A stretch of DNA of 33,051 nucleotides from JADJOY01 sp046331705 [NCBI: bacterium] (GTDB lineage: Bacteria > JADJOY01), in contig JAXLQJ010000072.1 in NCBI GenBank assembly GCA_046331705.1, positions 1 to 33,051 on the forward strand, read 5' to 3'. Below, piece after piece: positions 1 through 10,213 of the stretch. The first letter of the stretch is position 1, and every line of letters starts with the position of its first letter. The notes beneath the pieces are model-generated. The model was not told the origin of the DNA, made no database searches, and was given only the letters and a program-made list of their open reading frames with translations. The translations under genes were made by a program, and so were the position numbers.

Positions 1-968
1 GCGGGCGTGGTCGAGAAGTCGAAGCCGTACTCGGGGCTCGGCGCGGTCCCGTTGCCGTACTTGATCAGGTCGACGTGGCTGTGACCGTCGGCGGCGATGG
101 TCACCGTCATGAAGTGGTGGAAGACGCCGTAGTCGGGCGGACTGTCCTCGACGGTGCCGATCTCCGCGCCCGCGCCACCGGTCACGACGTAATGAACGCC
201 GTTGGCGTAGGAATGCTCGAAATCGTGGATGTGGCCGAAGAACGCGATCCGCACCTGGTACGCCTCGAGCAGATTGATGAGCTCGGAGGTGCCGGGGAAC
301 GAGGAGATGCCGCTCAAGATGCCCGCGCGGTTCGGGGTGTAGACGTCATCGCCGGGGATCACGGCGCCCTCGGTCGCGGACGTCTGCACCGAGCCCGTGG
401 GCAACGTGGGCGGGACGTGCATGAACGTGTACTTGTCGGGATGCGTCGGATCGTCGAGCAGGCTCTCGAGCCACGCGAGCTGGGCGGTGGTGAGCCCGTA
501 GGAGCTGGGATTCGAGTTGTCGAGATAGATGAAGCGGCTGGGACCGTAGTCGAAGTAGAAGTCCTCGGGGCCGAACGCCGTCTGGTAGAGGCTCGACCCC
601 TCCGGCGCGTACTGCTCGTGGTTCCCGATGCCGTTGATGAACGGATACGTCACACCCACCAACGAGTCGATGTAGTTGTTGTACTCGAGCTCGAGCCCGG
701 TGAGCACGAGATCGCCGACGTTGAGGCCGAACACGGGTTGCGGCGAGAGCTGGGCGGTCTGGGCGAGCAGCGCCTTGAAGATCTCCACACCCGGGGTCCG
801 CGAGTCGCCCATCACCACGAGCTTGTACGGATACGAGAGTGGGGTGGCCTGCGCCGCGGAGATCTCGTCGGCGTTGGGGCGGGTCTTCACGGTGCAGCCG
901 CTCGCCGCGCAAACGGCGACACACGCGGCCAGCACGCCACGAAGGGGACGGACAAGACTTGGGCGCAT
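1..968 (-). CDS. Calcineurin-like metallophosphoesterase lipoprotein (3' end beyond window)
   Basis: Reading leftward from an ATG at 966-968, the frame stays open to the window edge, giving about 322 residues without a stop. The N-terminus is a lipoprotein signal (hydrophobic run ending AASGC). Calcineurin-type metallophosphoesterase motifs follow in order: GDSRT near residue 53, VGD near 85, GNHE near 115, and GHIHD near 243. These supply the Asp, Asn and His ligands of a binuclear metal centre. The family hydrolyses phosphomono- or phosphodiesters; the substrate cannot be told from sequence. It is probably anchored to the outer or inner membrane facing the periplasm. It diverges from the TPR gene across about 100 bp, which should hold both promoters. 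The reading is clear; the C-terminus is missing because of the window edge. Confidence 0.88.
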   Translation of the reverse strand, partial: MRPSLVRPLRGVLAACVAVCAASGCTVKTRPNADEISAAQATPLSYPYKLVVMGDSRTPGVEIFKALLAQTAQLSPQPVFGLNVGDLVLTGLELEYNNYIDSLVGVTYPFINGIGNHEQYAPEGSSLYQTAFGPEDFYFDYGPSRFIYLDNSNPSSYGLTTAQLAWLESLLDDPTHPDKYTFMHVPPTLPTGSVQTSATEGAVIPGDDVYTPNRAGILSGISSFPGTSELINLLEAYQVRIAFFGHIHDFEHSYANGVHYVVTGGAGAEIGTVEDSPPDYGVFHHFMTVTIAADGHSHVDLIKYGNGTAPSPEYGFDFSTTP

Positions 969-1066
969 TTCGTTCCTCTCGAGCGCGTCGTGGAAACTAC
1001 GTGAGCGGACCGCGATCTGACGCGCGCGACGTTTCCGCGCGTTCGCGATCCTGTAACGATGGTGTC

Positions 1067-2263
1067 ATGTTCGCGTCCGACGGGTCAAACGCCGCGCATC
1101 GCCATCCGGGGGCCTCGCACCGCGCGCGCTTGGGTTGGATCCTGCTCGCGCTCTGGCTTCCCATCGCTGCCGTAGCGAGCGCCGAGCCCGCGAACGCCCC
1201 GGCGAGCGACGCCCCACGGCTCCTCGCCGAAGCCCGCGCCCTCGACCGCGGCGGCGCCAGCGCCGATGCGCTCACGCGCTTCGAGGAGATCACCGGGCGC
1301 TTCCCCGACGCGCCCGAGAGCGCCGAGGCGCATTACCAAGCCGCGCGTCTGCGCCAGCGCCGCCTGGGCGACCTCGAAGGCGCACTCGCGCACTATCGCG
1401 CACTCGCCCAGCAGTTCCCGACCTCGCGCTGGAGCGCGGGCGTGCCGGCGCGGGTGAGCCTGCTCGAATCGGCGCTCGCCGACGGCACCGAGGCCCTCGC
1501 GCGCTACGAGTCGATCCTGCAACGGCACACGCGCTCCGAGGCCAACGAGATCGAGACCGCCGACGCGCTCGAGGGCTGGGCGCGCGCCTACCCGGATTTT
1601 CCGCTGGTGCCGCGAGCGCTCTTGTTCGTGGCGCGGGCACGCCGCCATCACGGCGACCCGGCGCGCGCGGTCGCCTGCTACCAGCAGATCCGCGAGCGCT
1701 TCGGAGAGCGCGTCGAGGCCTTCGAGGCGGGCAAGGCGCTCGGCGAGATGCGTTTCGAGAAGTCCGACTTCCGCGGCGCCAAGACGGCCTGGGCTTCGCT
1801 CTTCCCCGTGCAGAGCGCCGATCAAGCGGTGACGCTGCAAGGGTTGATCGCGCGGGCGGAGGGCCACCTGCGGCGACAGGTCGTCGCCGCCGCGTGCGCC
1901 GCGTATCTCGCCGCCTTCGCGGGGTGCGCCTGGTGGCTCGGCGGGCGCTGGCGCCCGCTGCCTGGCGCGGCGCGGTCGGCGGGGCGAGAGCTCGCCGTGC
2001 TGCTACCGCCCCTCGGCCTGCTGCTCTGGCTCGCCTACCCCAACACGATCGTCACGTACTTCCTGGCGAGCTTCACCGCGGCCGTGATCCCCTTGCTGGT
2101 GCTGCACGTGGCGTGCGTCCAGGGTGGACGCTTGCGGCGACGCGCAGCCGTGCCCTACGCCCTGGCCGTGAGCGGGGCACTCGGCGCCCTCACGTACGTG
2201 CTGCTCTACGCGTGGGATCTCGCCTTCGTGCTCGAGCGCCCGCTGCGCTGGGTCAGCGCGTGA
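1067..2263 (+). CDS. Tetratricopeptide-repeat protein with C-terminal membrane segments
   Basis: A 398-residue protein. The ATG at 1067 is preferred over upstream in-frame starts because a signal or anchor segment (WILLALWLPIAAVASA) begins soon after it. Residues about 50-270 form helical TPR or tol-pal/YbgF-like repeats; segments such as ALTRFEEITGRFPDAPESAEAHYQAARL show the spacing typical of outer-membrane tetratricopeptides. Three or four hydrophobic segments follow in the last 130 residues. TPR arrays of this kind are protein-interaction scaffolds; no catalytic motif is visible and no specific partner can be named. The stop overlaps the GTG start of the M28 peptidase gene (GTGA), so the two are almost certainly translated from one transcript. 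The upstream limit is the divergent phosphoesterase gene. Confidence 0.75.
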   Translation: MFASDGSNAAHRHPGASHRARLGWILLALWLPIAAVASAEPANAPASDAPRLLAEARALDRGGASADALTRFEEITGRFPDAPESAEAHYQAARLRQRRLGDLEGALAHYRALAQQFPTSRWSAGVPARVSLLESALADGTEALARYESILQRHTRSEANEIETADALEGWARAYPDFPLVPRALLFVARARRHHGDPARAVACYQQIRERFGERVEAFEAGKALGEMRFEKSDFRGAKTAWASLFPVQSADQAVTLQGLIARAEGHLRRQVVAAACAAYLAAFAGCAWWLGGRWRPLPGAARSAGRELAVLLPPLGLLLWLAYPNTIVTYFLASFTAAVIPLLVLHVACVQGGRLRRRAAVPYALAVSGALGALTYVLLYAWDLAFVLERPLRWVSA

Positions 2264-3545
2264 GACGTGCGCGCCGGCTCGCGGGCGCGGGGGTCGCGCT
2301 GGCGCTGGTCGCGGCGAGTGCGTGCTCGAGCGGGTCCGGCGACGGCCCGGCCGCCGAGCGCGAGACCGCGCTCCGCCGAGCGCTGGCGTCGATCTCGGCG
2401 GAGGGCCTCGCGGCCCACGTCGATGTCCTCGCGAGCGACGACGACGAGGGGCGCCAGCCGGGTAGCGGCGGCCACCGGCGCGCCCGCGACTACCTGATCG
2501 ACGCGCTTGCGCGCGCCCAAGTCGAGCGCGGCGGCATCGACGGCACGAGCTACCTCCACCTCTATTCCACCGAGCCCAATCCTCGCTACCTCTATCCCTA
2601 CCCGACCGGTCACAACCTGGTCGGGCTGCTGCGTGGGTCCGATCCGGTGCACGGCGCCGAATCGGTCATCGTGATGGCGCACTACGATCACGTGGGCCGC
2701 GACCGCTTCCGCCACGTCTTCAACGGCGCCTACGACAACGCCGCCGGCGTCGCCGCGTTGATCGAGCTGGCACGCGCCTTCCAGGACGTCGGCTACGCGC
2801 CGAAGCGCACCATCGTGTGGCTCTTCACCGACGAGGAGGAGACGGGGCTGCGCGCGCGCGCGCGTTCGCCAACGCCCCCTCCGTGCCTGCGGAGGGGATC
2901 GTGCTGGCGCTCTCGGTCGATCCGATCGGGCGGGCGCTCGTTCCCGGCTACGCCTTCACGGGGCTCTTCGGGCTGGAGCCAGCCCGGCCTTGCGCGCGCT
3001 GGTGGAGCGCAACGCCGCACGCTCGAGCCGCGGCGACGTGCTGATCACCCACCGCGACCTGATTCACTCGCCCTTCGAGAGCGACCAGGACCCGTTTCTC
3101 GCGCGGGGAATCCCGGGGGCGTGGCTCGTGAATCCCGGCTTCACCTTCTATCACCAGATCGCCGACGAGCCGGATACGGTTCAGTACGACGTCTTGCTGG
3201 ATTCGGTGCGGCTGCTGGCGCAGCTCGTCGACCAGGTCGCCAACGATGATGGCCGCTACCTGTTCGTCGAGGACGTCCCCGTGACCGCGAACGACCTGGC
3301 GCGCTTCCGACTGCCGGTCGGCGGCTTGCTTCGGGATGGCGCCGAGCTGGGCGAACGCGAGCGCGAATCGCTGGCCGCGCTGGACGCACGCCTCGCCGCC
3401 GTCGAGGGCGAGCGGTGTCGTGGATGCCGCCACGGTGGAGGATCTGAGCGTCGACGCCATCGTCACGCTCTTCGCGCTCAGCCTGACCCACCCGGGCCCG
3501 ATCCCGCCGCCCTTCCCCACGGGCGCCACCGCGGCGCTACCGTAG
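2260..3545 (+). CDS. M28-family zinc metallopeptidase lipoprotein (three frameshifts in this sequence)
   Basis: The GTG start overlaps the upstream stop. The first residues form a lipoprotein signal with lipobox AASAC. M28 zinc aminopeptidase hallmarks follow: AHYDHVG (His141 ligand), AYDNAAGVA (Asp159 bridging ligand), and FTDEEET (residues 191-194, catalytic Glu and Glu ligand). Further on are VDPIGR and a YHQIADEPDT segment that should supply the last His. The gene reads through three frames: frame 1 to about 2855, frame 0 to about 2980, frame 2 to about 3412, then frame 0 to the TAG at 3543-3545. The first break lies in a CG-dinucleotide run (2849-2864). All domain blocks are present and in order, so indel errors are more likely than a decayed gene. 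M28 enzymes remove N-terminal residues from peptides; the lipobox places this one outside the cytoplasm. Confidence 0.82.
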
Positions 3546-3560
3546 ACGCGAGGCCCCTTC

Positions 3561-5527
3561 ATGCGCGGTTTCCGCTTGTCGATCGCCTTCCTGCTCGCGG
3601 GCACGCTGACGAGCGCCGAGGTCACGGCGCAGACCCCGGCGCGGCGCCAGCGTCCGATCTTCACCCAGGATTTCCGGATGGTCGCCCACCGCGGCGGCGC
3701 CGCGCTCTTTCCCGAGAACACGCTGGAGGCGTTTCGCGCAGCGGCGGCGCGGTGGCCGACGGCGGTGATCGAGACCGACGTGCGGCTGACCGCCGACGGC
3801 GTGCCGGTGCTGATCCACGACCCAACCGTCGACCGAACCACCAACGGCAAGGGCGCCGTCGCGGCACAGCCGCTGGCCGAGCTCGCGCGGCTCGATGCGG
3901 CGTACCGATTCTCCACCGACGGCGATCGCACGTTTCCGAGCCGGGGCCGCGGGGTCCGCATTCCGACACTCGAGGAGGCGCTCACCGCGCTGCCGAACAC
4001 GCGTTTCCAGGTGGAGATCAAGGAAGGCGTCGAAGCGGTGCCCCCGACCGTCGCCGCCATCCAGGCGGCACAGGCGAGCACGCGCGTGGTGCTGGTGGCG
4101 CGGCGCGCGGACGTGCTCGAGCAGGTGCGCGCGCTCGCGCCGCTGGTCGCGACGAACTTCGACGAGAACGCGGTGCGCGAGATCGTGAAGCTCGTTCGCG
4201 GCGGCCATCCCGACGATCGCCCGCCCCCTGGCGACATGCTGACGGCCGAGCCACGCGAGCTTGCCGCGGCGGGGTTCGGCGCCACCGAGATCGCCGACCT
4301 GCGGGACGGCGGCATCCCCGTGCAGGGGTTCACGATCGACGATCCCGCGGCGATGAAGCGGTTGCTGGCCGAGGGATTCACGAGCCTCGTCACCAATCGA
4401 CCCGATTTGCTCGCCGAGGTGATCGCCGCGGCGCCGCCGAGCGCCGCAGGCGCGCCGACGACCACGGCGGCCGCCCCGGCCGCCCGGCCACGACAGCTCC
4501 CGCCGCCCCTGGGGCGACACCGACACCCGCCGCGACCCCGGCGATCAGCTTCCGCACGCTGGTCACGCTGGGAGACTCGATCGGCGATCCGCCCGCCGGC
4601 ACGAGGCCCTATTACGCCGAGCTGACCAAGCGTCTCGCAGCCGGCAGCCCGGGCGGCGCGCTGCGGGTGGTGCGCGGTGCGCGCGCCGGCGCCCGCTCGC
4701 GTGATCTCGCTGGACAAGCGCGCGCGCTCCCCGCCGATCTCCCCGGCCCGGTGGCGATCGTGATCACCATCGGCGGCAACGATTGCGCGAGGTGGCCCCG
4801 CCGCCATCGGCGGCGCGGATCAGGCGGTCCGGCAGGAGATGCGTCGCAACCTCGCCGATGCCATCGACGACCTGGTCCGACCCGGTCGGTTCGGCAGCGG
4901 CGTCGACGCCCGCGTGTACCTGGCCACGATCTACGATTCGAGCGACGGCAAGGCGGGTTCCGCGAGCGCGGCTGCCTGATCGCGATCGGCGCCGTCGCCA
5001 CGGACCCGATCTTCCAGCGCTGGAACGCCGACCTCGCCGAGCTGGCACGTAGCCGCGGCGCCGCCATCGTCGACGTCCACGGCCTCTTTCGCGGCCACGG
5101 CATCGCCTCGGATCGCCCCTGGTACCTGGACGATTGCATTCATCCCAACGACTCGGGCACCTCGCGATCGCGAGCGCCTTCGCCACCGCGATCACCGGGC
5201 TGGCGCCGGTCATACGCGGCGCCTGCGGAACCGCCGGCGGCCGCCACCACCGCACCCGCTCCCGGCCCCCAGCCGCCCGCGGTTGCGAGCGCGGGACCGA
5301 AACCTCAGCCGAGCGCCGGCCCGGTCCCCGTGGCTCCGCCAGCGCGCGAGCCGCTCGCCGGGCCCGCGATTCGCGACGGTTATTTCGAGATCCGCCTCAA
5401 GAGCGGCGCGAGCTTTCGCGTCCGGCGGTACACCGAGGGGCCGGACTCGATCGAGATCAAGCGCTCGGGCATCCCGTTCACGATTCGTCGCTCCGAGATC
5501 GCCACGATCCAGCCGGTCGACCCGTAG
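3561..5527 (+). CDS. Fused glycerophosphodiester phosphodiesterase / SGNH (GDSL) hydrolase, secreted
   Basis: The ATG at 3561 follows GAGG and begins a signal peptide. Residues 38-290 are a GDPD domain: VAHRGG (His43), PENT (Glu52), ETDVRLTADG (Glu71, Asp73) and IHD (His86), the family's catalytic and Ca/Mg ligands. It cleaves glycerophosphodiesters to glycerol-3-phosphate and an alcohol. A Pro/Ala/Thr linker follows, then an SGNH hydrolase: GDS (Ser codon about 4577), GGND (about 4772-4783), and DCIHPN (about 5129-5146) with the Asp and His. A second Pro/Ala linker leads to a small C-terminal domain rich in beta-type sequence, ending at 5525-5527. No stop or start separates the domains. Frame changes occur near 4480, 4785, 4965 and 5160. 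Adding one C at 4483-4487 restores an uninterrupted A/P/T linker, so the first is probably an indel error. Confidence 0.75.
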
Positions 5528-5788
5528 CCGCTGGCGCGAGCCACGGATTCGATGCACGCGTGTGCGAGAGCGGGAAGCAGGCCGCCCACGGCACCACGGT
5601 CCGCACGCGTCCGACGTGCGATTCGCTCGTCGCGGCGCGCGATCGAATAGGCTTCTCGCCCTCGAGGTCGGCGCGGCGGAGCCCTCCCCTGTCGCACCGC
5701 CCGCGATGACCGCGAGAGAAACATCGAGCCGGGACCGCATGGAGCGACTCACCGAATCGCCACGACCCGTGCCGGGCGAGCGCACCTC
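5528..5788. other. Intergenic, no supported gene
   Basis: About 260 bp between the GDPD-SGNH stop and the GTG of RNase D. Frames here have no recognisable protein content. No clear terminator hairpin with a T-run was seen. Confidence 0.5.
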
Positions 5789-6895
5789 GTGAACGCGCCG
5801 CGCGTCACTCGGGTCGAGACGCCAGCCGAGCTCGAGCGCGCGGTGGCCCGCTGGAGCGGCGCGCCCGAGCTCGCGCTCGACACCGAGTTCGTCTTCGAGC
5901 GCACCTATTGGCCACGCCCGGGCTTGGTGCAGCTGGCGGTGGGCGACGAGATCGCGCTCGTGGATGCGGTCGCGCTCCCCGACCTCTCGGCGCTGGCCGG
6001 GCTGCTCCTGGCCGACGAGACGCAAAAGCTCGTTCACGCGGGCGGCGGGGACGCCTTGCTGCTGGAACGCACCGCCGGCGTTCGCCCGCGGCCGGTCTTC
6101 GACGTCCAAGTGGGCGCGGCGTTCTGCGGGCTGGGAATCTCGCTTCCGCTGGACGCGCTGGTGCTCGCGCTGCGCGGTGTCACGCTCGGCAAGCACCAGA
6201 CCCGCACCGACTGGACGCGGCGTCCACTCTCGGACGAGCAGGCCCGCTACGCGGCGGAGGACGTGGTGCATCCGCGCCGATCGCGGCGGAGCTGCGCGTG
6301 CGGCTCGCGGCACTCGGCCGGCTTGCGTGGGCGGAGGAGGACTCGCAAGCCGCGGTGGCCGCGGAGCCCGGCGCCGACGATCCCGCTCAGGCATGGCTTC
6401 GGCTGCGCGGCATCGAGCGCTTCCCGGCGGCTGCGCTCGCTCGGGCACGCGCCCTGGCGTTCTGGCGGGACACCGAGGCGCGCCGCCGCGACTTGCCGAA
6501 GACGTTTCTGCTGCGGGACGAGACGCTCCTCGAGCTCGCGCGGCGGCCGGTGGCCGACCCTGAGCAGCTCGCCCGCGCTCGCGGCTTCGACCCGCGCCGT
6601 CACGCGCCGTTCGCCACGGCGATCCTGGCGGTGCTCGCGACCGCCGACGCGGCTGCGCCCCATCTGGATCCACCGCGGAATCGCGCCTCCAGCCCACCGC
6701 GCCAGCTCGACGAGAAGGTCGCCGCGGCGGTCGAGATCGTCGCGCGCGATCTTGCGCTTCCGACCGAGCTGCTCTTGTCCTCGTCGCGGCCGCGTGCGGC
6801 TTGAGCGGATTGCCGGCCGGCGAACCGCCGTCCAGCCGACTCGCAGGCTGGCGCCGGGAGATCCTGGAGCGGCCATCGATCGCGCTGCCGCGTGA
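5789..6895 (+). CDS. rnd: Ribonuclease D (frameshifted in this sequence)
   Basis: This is a 3'-5' exoribonuclease of the DEDDy class that trims tRNA and other small RNA precursors. From the GTG at 5789, residues 31-33 are D-x-E (DTEF). Asp88 lies in HAGGGDALLLE, and YAAED supplies Tyr154 and Asp158. The TDWTRRPLSDEQARYAAEDV block is typical of RNase D. A one-base shift near 6270 moves the reading to frame 1, where PIAAELRVRL continues the fold. An HRDC domain follows (IERFPAAALARARALAFWRD and RDLPKTFLLRD). Frame 1 stops at 6804, but LERIAG in frame 2 and SSRLAGWRREIL in frame 0 continue the conserved C-terminus, so two more shifts lie around 6800-6825. The exact stop is uncertain; 6895 is the frame-2 stop. 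The shifts are probably indel errors. Confidence 0.8.
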   Translation: MNAPRVTRVETPAELERAVARWSGAPELALDTEFVFERTYWPRPGLVQLAVGDEIALVDAVALPDLSALAGLLLADETQKLVHAGGGDALLLERTAGVRPRPVFDVQVGAAFCGLGISLPLDALVLALRGVTLGKHQTRTDWTRRPLSDEQARYAAEDVVHPRRSRRSCACGSRHSAGLRGRRRTRKPRWPRSPAPTIPLRHGFGCAASSASRRLRSLGHAPWRSGGTPRRAAATCRRRFCCGTRRSSSSRGGRWPTLSSSPALAASTRAVTRRSPRRSWRCSRPPTRLRPIWIHRGIAPPAHRASSTRRSPRRSRSSRAILRFRPSCSCPRRGRVRLERIAGRRTAVQPTRRLAPGDPGAAIDRAAA

Positions 6896-7027
6896 CGCGC
6901 GCGCTGGAGCGCGCTTCGCCGACGAGCGGTGCTCACCCCACGCGGCTCGGGCGATGGCGAGGACGCGCCCGCGCGGGCGTCCTGCGCGCCTGCTACGATC
7001 GGCCCAGCCGGCAGCCCGGGAGGCACG

Positions 7028-9154
7028 ATGCGCACGCGTTCACGATCGAGCTGGAAGCGACGCTGGTGCGCGGTCTTCGTGCTGGCGTTCGCGAGCTGCG
7101 GCGATTCCGGGTCCGGCGGCGGCGAGGCGCTGCCCCCGGTGGCCGACGCGGATGCGGCGGCGAAGGCGTTCCGGCTCTTCTACGCCGAGCGCGTCGAGCG
7201 CGCGACGCTCGCATACAACCGCTTCGGGATCTTCGGCGACACGGTCGCCGCCACCACCATCGGCTCGCGTGCCATCGCCAAGCGCGGCAACGAGTACGAG
7301 GTGATCCCCCGCGCCACGGACAACAACCTCATCGGCACCTCGGCGCTCGGCGCGTGGAACGCGTACCGCGTCTTTCGCTCGCGTTCGCTCGAGCTGACCC
7401 TCATCCGCATGCTCGACGGCCTCGCGTTCGCGGAGGCGGTCACCGGGATTCCCGGGCTCACGGTGCGCGAGGTGATGCCGGGCTGGACGCGGGTGGTCGA
7501 CGGCTCGAGCGGCACGGTCACCCGCACGCGCGGCGGTGTCGCGGTCGTCCACCCCGACCCGCCCGATCCCGCGCTCGAAGCGGAGGTGATCGCGACCTTC
7601 AGCGACGGGCTGCGGTTCACCTACCGCGAAGATCCCACCGACGTCTTCTTCCGCTTCGAGCCTGCCGCCGGTGTCGAGGACTACGCGAAGACGCTGAGCA
7701 TCGACGAGCGCCCGCGCTTCTTGCGCGAGAGCGACTGCTGCTCGTCGCTGATGCGCACACCCGAGGGTCATCCGTGGGTCGATGCGTGGTGGGGGAACCA
7801 CAACTCGCGCGACAACTTCCCCGACTTGGGGCTCGGCATCCTGACCGCCATGGACGTCGCCGCCGATCCCTCGGTGAGCGCCGAGCTCCGTCGTTCCGCG
7901 GAGCGGGTGGTGGCCGCGGGGCGGCGAATCGGCGACCTCGTCGAGGCGAACGGCGGCAACTTCATGACCGTCGACGAATACCACTCGTACGGAGATCTCA
8001 CCGTGGGCGGCGCGCGCCGGCCGCACGGCGATCCCGAGAATCAGGACCTGGGCTCGATGGCGGCCTGCTCGATGGCGTACCTCGCCCGAGCGATCTCCAC
8101 CCGGGCCTCGACGTCCCCTACCCGTCGCTGCCGCTGCCCGGCGAGATCGAGCAATTGCTGCTCAGCGACCTCTTCGGCGTCACCATCGATCTGCCGACCT
8201 ACCAGTGCCAGGACCTGAACCAGGCCTATTTCGGCGAGAGCTTCGACTCCATCGGCCAGGGCGAGATCTTCGGGCTGACGCTCTTCGAGCTGATCCGGGT
8301 GCTCGACGCACTCAGCCCTGGGCTCGCGGAAACCATCCTCGGCAGCTTCCAGAACGACTACGACGACGTCGTCGAGGCAACGCAGGCCGTCTACCGATAC
8401 GCACGCATCCACGGGAAAGACGGCGCTGAGCGAGTCGGCGCGCGCCGCGCTCACGTCGCAGACGCGCCTGCAGCGCACCTTCGCCGACCTGCTCTACGGC
8501 CGCAGCAATCCGGACCGCGCCGCGAGCCAGCGCTACGACGCCGCCCTCTTCGAGGCCGGCGCCGGCATCGAGACCGACACGACGCGCGCCGATCTCGGCG
8601 ACCTCGCCGAGGCGGAAGCGCGCATCGCTCAGATCGAGAGCGAGCTCGACATCGGCGACACCGAGCCCGCCGCCTTGCTCGACGACGACGCGATCCGAGC
8701 GCGCATCGAGGCGAATCTCGCTGGCGAGAAGCTCGCGAGCGTGGTCGAACGTTACCGCGCCGCCTACGGCGATACGCCTCCGATCCGTCGCACCGCCGAC
8801 GGATACGAAGCGCGCACCTCGGTGGACCCGACGTACCGGCCCGTGGAGGTCCCGCACCACCGCTTCCTGGGCGGCGCGCATTTCCTGGAAGAGCTCGCCG
8901 TGTGCGTCGAGTCGCCGGCGATACTCGATTGCACCTGGGCCAAGCTCGGCTGCGCCGCCGCCGATCTCGACGGCAACGGCGTGGTCGACGACACCGATCG
9001 CGCGCTGCACGCCAGCGCCGCGAGCGAAGCCGCCGGTCGGCGCTGCGGCACCCAGAACGGCTGGTGCAACGGCGCCGACGCCGATCACACGGGCATCGTC
9101 GACGACCTCGACACCGCCTTCCTCGCCGCCGCGCACGGCTGCCACTACCCGTGA
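7028..9154 (+). CDS. Large secreted lipoprotein of unknown function with C-terminal dockerin-like Ca loops
   Basis: The ATG at 7028 has a good ribosome site (GGGAGG, 7017-7022). A lipoprotein signal ends FASCG. About 700 residues follow, mostly helical, with no family I can name. Near 7790-7980 the pattern NSRDNFPDLGLGILTAMDV and ADPS resembles the segment SRDQF with AADPT in the lipoprotein at 29738-31630, so the two may be distant paralogues. The last 75 residues (8930-9154) hold two calcium-loop repeats, DLDGNGVVDDTDRAL and DADHTGIVDDLDTAF, with paired cysteines, as in dockerin-type or thrombospondin-3-type repeats. The frame moves from 2 to 1 near 8087 and back near 8425. The protein sequence is coherent across both breaks, so indel errors are likely. 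An enzymatic function cannot be assigned. Confidence 0.68.
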
Positions 9155-9427
9155 GCGCAGCGCCGCGGCCGCGCGACGGCGTGGGGCCGGCGTGCCCAGC
9201 CTCGTCCCCACCATGGGCTGGCGCGCAGACCGCACGGGCGAACCGTGAAGCGCGCGCTCGTTCAGTCTGGGCTGCGCGCCGCCGTTACCGGGACGCGCGA
9301 TGCGACGCGAAATCTCGATCGAGTCCGGGCCATCGCCGTGGGACCGCGGATGGCATCGGCTTTGCGGTGATCTCCGATCGAGTCTCGTCGAGCACGAAGC
9401 TCGCACGTGAGCGCCAGGAGGTCGGCC
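9155..9427. other. Intergenic, no supported gene
   Basis: 273 bp upstream of the CsbD gene. It probably carries that gene's promoter, but I cannot point to convincing -35/-10 boxes. Only the ribosome site at its right end is clear. Confidence 0.5.
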
Positions 9428-9592
9428 ATGGCAGGCAAACTGGATCAGGCAAAAGGACGCGTGAAAGAGGCCGTCGGCGTGCTCACCGACGACAAGAAGC
9501 TCCAGGTCGAAGGCAAGATCGATCAAGCGGTGGGCAAGGTGAAGAAGGTCGTCGAGAAGATCGTCCACACGGTGCAAGAGAAGGCTTCCTGA
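9428..9592 (+). CDS. CsbD-family stress-response protein
   Basis: A 54-residue charged, Lys/Glu/Val-rich helical protein. It begins [17 protein letters not shown] and has a second similar segment, [18 protein letters not shown]. This is the standard CsbD pattern (K-x-D-Q-A-K-G-x-x-K-E-x-x-G). CsbD proteins are small cytoplasmic proteins induced by general stress in many bacteria; their biochemical role is unknown. AGGAGG lies about seven bases before the ATG, and the short length is normal for the family. It stands alone, with long noncoding stretches on both sides. Confidence 0.9.
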   Translation: MAGKLDQAKGRVKEAVGVLTDDKKLQVEGKIDQAVGKVKKVVEKIVHTVQEKAS

Positions 9593-10213
9593 GCTAAACA
9601 TCCCCCGCGGCACCAATCACGGCGCGTGAGCGCGTGAGTGGGCACGGGAGGAAGCGCTTCGATGCGCAGGCGTCCGCCGCGCGGTCTCGGCGGCGACCGA
9701 CGTCCGCGCGGCCACGGATGCGCGACACGTGCCCGGGCTGGTGAAGCCGGAGCCACGCGTCGGGCGACCATCCCCAACCCATCGAGCAGGCGAGATCCGC
9801 GGCGAACGCCGCGCGTTCCGTGATCTCGCCCTCGACCGGTCCTTGCGCGCTCGAGCTCGCCGGCGCTGCCGGGCTGCTGGAGTTGCTCGGTTGCGCCGAG
9901 CCATTCGCTGGAACGGCCTCCCCCGAATGGGCCGCACCGGTTCAGCTGGCCCTGCTCGTGGGTGACGACCGGCCTGCCGACACCGTCGGCGGACGAGTCG
10001 TGGCTGGGAGCCCTCGATCGATTCGAGACGCTGCGCTCGACGCCCCGAACGATCCCGTCGCCAAGTCGAGGCACACCCTCGGCGACCCCTCGAGGCGACG
10101 CGCTTCCGAGCTCAGGCGGCGACGTCGGCGCTCGCGCGGCGTGTCGGCGAAGCCGGCGGTCGCGAGCCCGATCGGCGACGCGATCACGCACGTCGCCAGC
10201 AACGGGTGAGGAC
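9593..10213. other. 620-bp stretch without a supported gene
   Basis: It lies between the CsbD gene and the convergent GH5 stop. The longest open frame not overlapping a neighbour (9820-10209, plus, 129 codons) starts within low-complexity GC-rich sequence. It matches no family I know and has no ribosome site. I see no hairpin with a T-run and no repeats. It may be decayed sequence. Confidence 0.45.

Noticed and set aside
75-1004. Long plus-strand open frame over the phosphoesterase gene
   Set aside because: It is antisense to a frame with clear metallophosphoesterase motifs and a lipobox; its own translation is low-complexity and resembles no family.
2849-2866. Programmed frameshift in the M28 gene at the CG run
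   Set aside because: The CG run is error-prone in sequencing, the same gene has two more breaks at unrelated sites, and many neighbouring genes show similar breaks.
9820-10209. 129-codon plus-strand open frame in the gap after the CsbD gene
   Set aside because: No ribosome site, no recognisable domain, and a composition like random GC-rich sequence.
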